Of a stretch of 8,587 nucleotides of DNA, positions 5,165 to 8,587 are shown one piece after another. The translations under genes were made by a program, and so were the position numbers. The stretch lies in assembly GCA_003168295.1 (NCBI GenBank), contig PMST01000528.1, forward strand, positions 15,270 to 23,856, given 5' to 3'. The notes beneath the pieces are model-generated. The model worked only from the letters and a program-made list of their open reading frames with translations, was not told the origin of the DNA and searched no databases. Within the stretch, counting starts at the first letter, position 1. Every line of letters starts with the position of its first letter. The DNA comes from Actinomycetota bacterium (GTDB lineage Bacteria > Actinomycetota > Actinomycetes > Streptosporangiales > Streptosporangiaceae).

Positions 5165-6088
5165 ATGCGACACAAATGGCCCGTTCTCGCGACAGCTATT
5201 CCCCTGATGTTCGGCTGGGCCCTGATAGCGGCCAGCCCGGCCGGGGCTACCCCCCGGGTAGCGGGGAGCACGGACGTATTCGCCGCGACGGGTGTCTTTG
5301 GCGCTTCCCGGGTTTCCGGAGTCTCCGGGGTTTTCGGGTCGGGCGGCTGGGTGCAGCCCGGAGGCCTGGCCAGCCAGCTGGGTCGCCCGTCCGCGGGCGG
5401 AGGACCGCGGGCTACAGGCCGGACGGCGCAGAGCACAGGGCCAACCGTGGTGACCAGCAGCAACTGGGCTGGCTACGCCGATACCGGCCCCAGCGGCGAC
5501 TTCACGGACGTCACGTCCAGCTGGGTGCAGCCGGCCGGCCACTGCAGCTCCGGCGACCAGTACGCCGCGTTCTGGGTCGGGCTCGATGGCTATTCCAGCC
5601 GCACGGTGGAGCAGATCGGCAGCGAAGTCGACTGCGTCGGCCAGACCCCCGAATACTCCGCCTGGTACGAAATCTACCCAAGCCCGGAAGTGGCCTTCAG
5701 CAACCCGGTCCAAGCGGGCGACCAGCTCTTCGCTTCGGTCAGCTATGAGGGCAGCAACAAGTTCCGGCTCACGATCACCGACAGCACCGAGCACTGGAAG
5801 CGCTCGGCCACCCGGAGGCTGGCCGGGGCGGCGCGCTCCTCGGCCGAGGTCATCGCCGAGGCACCCTGCTGCACGGACAGCGGCGGCATCTTGCCGCTGA
5901 CCGATTTCGGCACGGCCAGCTTTAGCGCCGCCACGGTGAACAACGCGGACCTGTGCACGCTCGCGCCGGTGGAGATCACGATGCCGGACACGTCTGTCTC
6001 GTCGCTGTCGAACTGCCAGAACTTCACCGCCAGCTACACCGGGTCACGTGGCGGCTCCCCCTTCCCGGTCGCAGGCGGCGGCTTCTGA
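5165..6088 (+). CDS. Secreted G1-family (eqolisin) glutamic endopeptidase
   Basis: This 307-residue precursor has a signal peptide: MRHKWP, a hydrophobic core (about 7-23), and a likely cut after AGA at 28. A low-complexity Gly/Ser-rich pro-region (about 29-95) follows, including RVSGVSGVFG from a 9-bp repeat. The mature domain (about 96-290) reads SNWAGY (99-104), SSWVQPAG (118-125), AAFWVGLDGY (134-143), VEQIGSEVDC (148-157), AWYEIYP (166-172), SAEVIAEAP (226-234) and ILPLTDFGTASF (242-253). This is the Peptidase_A4/G1 pattern. By comparison with scytalidoglutamic peptidase (Gln53/Glu136), Gln150 and Glu228 form the catalytic dyad, so the enzyme should be active, probably at acid pH. Cysteines at 127, 157, 235, 236, 264 and 284 suit disulfides. 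It is a lone gene behind a structured leader. Role: extracellular protein breakdown, or lysis of competitors; the latter is speculation. Confidence 0.88.
   Translation: MRHKWPVLATAIPLMFGWALIAASPAGATPRVAGSTDVFAATGVFGASRVSGVSGVFGSGGWVQPGGLASQLGRPSAGGGPRATGRTAQSTGPTVVTSSNWAGYADTGPSGDFTDVTSSWVQPAGHCSSGDQYAAFWVGLDGYSSRTVEQIGSEVDCVGQTPEYSAWYEIYPSPEVAFSNPVQAGDQLFASVSYEGSNKFRLTITDSTEHWKRSATRRLAGAARSSAEVIAEAPCCTDSGGILPLTDFGTASFSAATVNNADLCTLAPVEITMPDTSVSSLSNCQNFTASYTGSRGGSPFPVAGGGF
5304..5338 (+). repeat. 9-bp tandem repeat related to TTTCCGGGG in the peptidase pro-region
   Basis: Units CTTCCCGGG (5304-5312), TTTCCGGAG (5313-5321), TCTCCGGGG (5322-5330) and TTTTCGGG (5331-5338) share one consensus and one reading frame, encoding SRVSGVSGVFG. 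It is the same motif as at 3754-3795 in the unrelated acyl-CoA synthetase gene. Confidence 0.7.
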
Positions 6089-6608
6089 CCGTTCCCATCT
6101 GTATGGATGGAGCACCCTGCGGCCAACAGCGGTCTTTGATAAATCCCGCAACCATCAGGCCAGTCCAGCGCGTCATCTGGTGATCGAGGCCACGTTCACG
6201 ACGTGACTCCTCGGTGAGGGCAGGGGCCGGGAGGCGTGGCCACCCGGCCCTTGTCGCACCCAGGCCCGGCAGAGGGGAGCGTGCCAGCTGCGTACAACGG
6301 TCCGGCCTGCCCGCCGGCTCACCATCGAGGTCACGGTGAGCGCGTGATCGGCCCGCCCCGTGATGTCACAGCCGCCACAGGGCACCGCTACCGCCACGCC
6401 AGGCGGAGGGGTTCTGCGGTTACCGCGGTGGATCCGGGGGCGACGGTGTCGCTATCGGCAGCTCTCCCACCATGCACTAACGCGGAGGAGACGGGTGCTG
6501 CGCCAAGCGGCCGGGGAGTCACTCGCTTGTCGCGGACAACCCCACTATGCGAGTCACACCCCGGCGGTCTCGCTCACGAGCCTCGTCAGATCCCGGGCTG
6601 GCTCTTCT
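6089..6608. other. Gene-free spacer between peptidase and PadR genes
   Basis: No reading frame here looks like protein: the open frames are short, Arg/Pro/His-rich and lack a ribosome site or recognisable motif. Several inverted repeats are visible. They include CCATC/GATGG (6095-6099, 6106-6110) right after the peptidase stop, CACGT/ACGTG (6191-6195, 6201-6205), the GC hairpin at 6224-6250, CTCACC/GGTGAG (6318-6323, 6335-6340), GTGATGTCAC (6360-6369) and GCGGTTACCGC (6416-6426). I see no tRNA, insertion-sequence end or CRISPR. Confidence 0.5.
6224..6250 (+). terminator. GC-rich hairpin, candidate terminator of the peptidase transcript
   Basis: GGGCCGGG (6224-6231) pairs perfectly with CCCGGCCC (6243-6250) around an 11-nt loop. 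It lies 135 nt after the peptidase stop. Only TTG follows, so it would be a U-poor actinobacterial-type terminator. Confidence 0.45.
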
Positions 6609-6637
6609 TTGACCATCCTATCGATGCCGGGTACTAT
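6609..6637 (+). promoter_or_regulatory. Sigma-70-type promoter of the padR gene, predicted leaderless
   Basis: TTGACC (6609-6614) and TACTAT (6632-6637) are separated by exactly 17 bp, a near-consensus housekeeping promoter. Transcription starting 7-8 nt after the -10 would begin at or next to ATG 6645, giving an mRNA with no leader. This fits the absence of a Shine-Dalgarno. The 8-bp palindrome TATGCATA (6635-6642) overlaps the -10 and start point, where an autoregulating PadR protein could bind. Confidence 0.7.
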
Positions 6638-6644
6638 GCATAAC

Positions 6645-6995
6645 ATGGAACTGGGCGAGGACATCAACGGACTGGCCCAGGTTCGGAAGGGTGTGGCCGA
6701 GCAGTGCGTCTTGGCCCTACTCACCAGGGGGGAAATGTACGGGTTCGAGCTGGCGCGCGAGCTCGGGGCAAGGGGGCGGATCATCGCCAGCGAAGGGACG
6801 CTCTACCCGCTGCTCGCCCGTTTGCGACGCAACGGCCTCGTCGAGACGTCGTGGCAGGAGTCAACCTCCGGCCCGCCGCGCCGCTACTACCACCTCACCG
6901 GGGACGGAGAACTAGCCCTCGCCAACTTCAAGAAGCAGTGGAGGGTTTTCCGCGACACCGTCGACGAGATCCTCGACGAAGGGAGCCAAGAGTGA
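6645..6995 (+). CDS. PadR-family transcriptional regulator
   Basis: This 116-residue protein is a winged-helix DNA-binding protein of the short PadR (PadR-s1/HAAS-associated) kind. The pattern is complete: CVLALLTRGEMYGFELARE (21-39), SEGTLYPLLARLRRNGLVET (49-68), then W70, SGPPRRYYHLTGDGE (75-89) and a C-terminal dimerisation helix (about 90-112). The frame stays open far upstream, but that part has no protein-like composition, and the promoter at 6609-6637 points to ATG 6645 as the first codon of a leaderless message. ATG 6636 (MHNMEL) is the alternative, but it overlaps the -10. The TGA overlaps the next gene's GTG, the usual PadR/HAAS pairing. It probably represses its own promoter; the ligand or signal is unknown. 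Confidence 0.9.
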   Translation: MELGEDINGLAQVRKGVAEQCVLALLTRGEMYGFELARELGARGRIIASEGTLYPLLARLRRNGLVETSWQESTSGPPRRYYHLTGDGELALANFKKQWRVFRDTVDEILDEGSQE

Positions 6996-7267
6996 TTTCC
7001 AGGCAATCCGTAGGCGAGGCCGACAAACTCGTCCGGCGCTATCTGGCGCAGCTGGACGCAGCGCTGCAGGGCGTCGACTCCTCCCGGAGGGAGGAGATCC
7101 TCGCCGAAGTGCACGGGCATATCGAAGAGGGACGGACCGGGCTCGATCCCGACGACGCAGCGAGCGTCCGGACCCTGCTCGACAGGGTCGGCGACCCCGC
7201 TGCCATCGCCGCCGAGGCAGGTGCACCGCCCCCGGGCAGCCGCCGTTGGGACGCGTGGGCGCCGTAG
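6992..7267 (+). CDS. HAAS-type signalling domain protein, truncated N-terminal product
   Basis: The 91-residue product is the soluble half of the broken gene. GGGAG (6981-6985) stands 6 nt before the GTG, and the GTGA overlap couples it to padR. The pattern YLAQLDAALQGVDSSRREEILAEVHGHIEEG (residues 17-47), followed by LLDRVGDPAAIAAEAG (62-77), is the family signature: a helical domain found in membrane partners of PadR-like regulators. Without its membrane part it may float free in the cytosol or be degraded. If stable, it could still contact PadR. Confidence 0.75.
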   Translation: MISRQSVGEADKLVRRYLAQLDAALQGVDSSRREEILAEVHGHIEEGRTGLDPDDAASVRTLLDRVGDPAAIAAEAGAPPPGSRRWDAWAP

Positions 7268-7315
7268 CTGATCATCTTCGGCTTCATCGCGAGCGGGCTG
7301 GGCTGGATCGCCGGG

Positions 7316-7606
7316 GTGCTGATCTTGTGGACCTCCCCGACATGGAGCCGACGCGACAAGCTGATCGCCACTATCGTGCCGCCCGCCGGCCTGGTGGCTC
7401 TTTTCTTCGGCCTGGTGGCCGCATTGCACGCGGCAGCTGGCTGTTCGGGGCCGACGACCCTCGCGAGCAACACTTGCACGACCAAGGGGTTCACCCTCCC
7501 GCTCGGAGTCGCCATACTGCTGGTCGTAGTCGGTCTCGCCGCTCACTTGCTGCCGCCGATCCACCTGATGAGGACACGTCGTCAGCAACGCTCCACCCTG
7601 GCCTGA
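7316..7606 (+). CDS. Membrane half of the broken HAAS protein (possible separate ORF)
   Basis: From GTG 7316 the frame gives 96 residues with two hydrophobic spans and a basic C-terminus (MRTRRQQRSTLA). Nothing resembling a Shine-Dalgarno at good spacing precedes the GTG, and starting here cuts into the first membrane span. Independent translation is therefore doubtful. It is best read as the 3' part of the gene starting at 6992. Confidence 0.4.
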   Translation: MLILWTSPTWSRRDKLIATIVPPAGLVALFFGLVAALHAAAGCSGPTTLASNTCTTKGFTLPLGVAILLVVVGLAAHLLPPIHLMRTRRQQRSTLA

Positions 7607-7691
7607 TCAACCCGCTGAGTTGTCAGCCGGATTGGCCCCACCGTGACACGCACGGACCGCGCCCGACGCACACCGCCCGGACTCCGGCTCA

Positions 7692-7720
7692 CTGGGCCCG
7701 ACCTCCCCCGGCGGGCCCAG
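7692..7720. terminator. Strong GC hairpin between convergent genes
   Basis: CTGGGCCCG (7692-7700) and CGGGCCCAG (7712-7720) are perfect 9-bp complements around an 11-nt loop. It lies 86 nt after the HAAS gene end and before the converging amine oxidase gene, so it could stop transcription from both sides. No U-tract is seen. Confidence 0.6.
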
Positions 7721-7737
7721 CACCAGCGCCGGCAATC

Positions 7738-7754
7738 ACCGCCAGCCTGGCGGT
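7738..7754. terminator. Second hairpin between convergent genes
   Basis: ACCGCCA (7738-7744) and TGGCGGT (7748-7754) are perfect 7-bp complements with a GCC loop. With the hairpin 18 bp upstream it forms a tandem, probably bidirectional, termination region. Confidence 0.5.
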
Positions 7755-7805
7755 TGACGGCGAAGCCACCCCGCACACCCGGAACCCCCGGGCGCCCCCA
7801 GACCG

Positions 7806-7821
7806 CCCGGAGCCGGGTTTT
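7806..7821 (+). terminator. Small hairpin followed by TTTT
   Basis: CCCGG (7806-7810) and CCGGG (7813-7817) can form a 4-bp stem with a 4-nt loop, followed by TTTT (7818-7821). It is flanked by two copies of CCCCCAGACC (7795-7804, 7822-7831). It may be a weak plus-strand terminator backing up the stronger hairpins. Confidence 0.3.
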
Positions 7822-7874
7822 CCCCCAGACCCCTCTAGAGCGGGCAGGATGCCACGCCCATGCGCTGGTGGGTG

Positions 7875-8587
7875 TTAGCTGGGGTGGCAGTGGGGGGCGG
7901 GGGGAGCGACGTCGAGGGTGGGGTTGCGGTCGTAGAAGCCGGTCGGCTTGAGCACGAAGCCGCAGTGGACGACCGGCATGACCGGCCAGTCCTCCAGCCG
8001 CGGGAAGTGCGTGGGGCCGAACGTATGCCATACCACGAGGTCGGTGCCGTCGATGTCCTGGTCGGCCGCGATGAAGGCGGGGATGCCGGCTCCACCGGGA
8101 TGCTGGTTCACGAAGTCCCCGGCCGAATAGCGCTGAGCCGGGTCGTACTTGGTGACCCACAGGTGGTTGGTCGCGAAACCGGCCCTGGCGGCCAGCGGCG
8201 AGGCCGGATCGGCCAGCAGGGTCGGGGCAGACTCCGGGTAAAGCGTGTAGGCGGTCGGATGGCCGAAGCGGTTCTCGCGTTCGGTGCTGATGACCCGCCA
8301 GGTCCGGCCGCGGGAGCCGTCCGCGCGGCGGCCGGACTGCGACTCACGAGTCAGCCGGGTCACCGTCTGCATCATGGCGTTGCCGTACGGGTTCTCCGGG
8401 CCGATCGGGAGGCTGCTGACATCCACCTCTTCGACCGCGTTGGCCGACCCGTCCACGGTCATGTCCAGCCGCGCGCTGAACAGGTGCTGGTGCACGGCCG
8501 CGGCCAGTCCGGGCGCGACCTCGGTGGAATACGCGTGGTCACCGCCGGGATGGGCCGAGGTGAAGAGCACCCCGGTCAGCTTGACCT
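7875..8587 (-). CDS. Copper-containing amine oxidase, C-terminal part, runs off right edge
   Basis: The last 236 residues are visible, ending at TAA (plus 7875-7877). They begin VKLTGVLFTSAHPGG. The copper-site motif APGLAAAVHQHLFSARLDM supplies two His ligands (plus-strand codons 8490-8492 and 8484-8486). The third is the His in PTHFPRLEDWPVMPV (codon 8007-8009), 161 residues after the first. That is the same spacing as His431 and His592 in the Arthrobacter globiformis enzyme. DMTVDGSANAVEEVD is also characteristic. The enzyme oxidises primary amines to aldehydes, releasing ammonia and hydrogen peroxide, with a topaquinone made from a Tyr that lies beyond the window. The frame is open to the edge, so the GTG at 8570 is internal. 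The gene converges on the padR/HAAS pair. The amine substrate (tyramine or phenethylamine types are usual) is not determinable here. Confidence 0.93.
   Translation of the reverse strand, partial: VKLTGVLFTSAHPGGDHAYSTEVAPGLAAAVHQHLFSARLDMTVDGSANAVEEVDVSSLPIGPENPYGNAMMQTVTRLTRESQSGRRADGSRGRTWRVISTERENRFGHPTAYTLYPESAPTLLADPASPLAARAGFATNHLWVTKYDPAQRYSAGDFVNQHPGGAGIPAFIAADQDIDGTDLVVWHTFGPTHFPRLEDWPVMPVVHCGFVLKPTGFYDRNPTLDVAPPAPHCHPS

Larger units (their letters stand above)
6992..7606 (+). pseudogene. HAAS-domain membrane protein gene interrupted by one in-frame amber codon
   Basis: Reading from GTG 6992, the frame encodes a cytosolic HAAS-like domain and stops at TAG 7265-7267 just after RRWDAWAP. 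The same frame then stays open to TGA 7604-7606, and its translation is what the family would have next. That is hydrophobic LIIFGFIASGLGWIAGVLIL directly after the stop, a second membrane segment (PPAGLVALFFGLVAALHAAA), two Cys 14 residues apart (a possible external disulfide), and a third segment (LPLGVAILLVVVGLAAHLL). No frameshift is needed: replacing one codon restores about 204 residues, a normal length for PadR-partner HAAS proteins. It is either a recent nonsense mutation or a base-call error; programmed readthrough is less likely. Confidence 0.78.

Noticed and set aside
6236..6643. A 135-residue plus-strand frame between the peptidase and padR genes
   Set aside because: It has no ribosome site, no motif and low-complexity composition, and it overlaps the padR promoter.
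6360..6644. Upstream extension of the padR frame to an ATG at 6360
   Set aside because: The extra 95 residues do not look like protein and would place the promoter inside the gene. PadR proteins of this type start close to the first helix seen after 6645.
7246..7878. A 210-residue plus-strand frame overlapping the HAAS membrane half and the terminator region
   Set aside because: It is Arg/Pro-rich, runs through perfect terminator-like hairpins and has no motif. The membrane-segment frame explains the first part better.
8347..8570. GTG 8570 as the start of the amine oxidase
   Set aside because: The frame is open to the window edge with family-typical residues (VKLTG) before it, and the N-terminal domains and topaquinone Tyr must lie beyond the window.

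Overview
The window comes from a high-GC actinobacterium. Codon third positions are almost all G or C, GTG starts are frequent, stop and start codons overlap as GTGA, and the gene families (LLM flavin/F420-type oxidoreductase, PadR with a HAAS-type partner, actinobacterial SCP2-type thiolase) are typical of soil actinomycetes. The genus cannot be fixed from the sequence alone.

Left part (1-4989): a thiolase-family gene leaves the window on the minus strand. Facing away from it is a tight three-gene plus-strand operon. It encodes a methylenetetrahydrofolate-reductase-like protein fused in frame to a SAM-dependent methyltransferase (362-2206), an LLM-class oxidoreductase (2203-3258, 4-nt overlap) and an acyl-CoA synthetase (3268-4989). 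The divergent intergenic region carries two inverted repeats. Together these look like a catabolic or tailoring unit: acid activation to CoA, redox chemistry, thiolysis, and handling of a one-carbon or methyl group. The substrate is unknown. The MTHFR-methyltransferase joint is the oddest spot here. It is a short, rare-codon stretch with repeated Shine-Dalgarno-like units, two TTA codons and a well-placed internal ATG.

Middle part (4990-6644): a gene-free leader with a long predicted RNA hairpin precedes a secreted G1-family (eqolisin) glutamic peptidase with both catalytic residues present. About 550 bp without a convincing gene follows, holding several hairpins.

Right part (6645-8587): a PadR-family regulator is driven by a near-consensus promoter that would give a leaderless mRNA. 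It overlaps a HAAS-type anti-sigma-like/membrane partner gene that is broken by one in-frame amber codon, with the transmembrane half still open downstream in the same frame. A terminator-rich stretch separates this pair from the C-terminal part of a copper amine oxidase on the minus strand, which runs off the right edge.

A 9-bp tandem motif (TTTCCGGGG-like) occurs in two neighbouring but unrelated genes and encodes the same S-G-V peptide in both.
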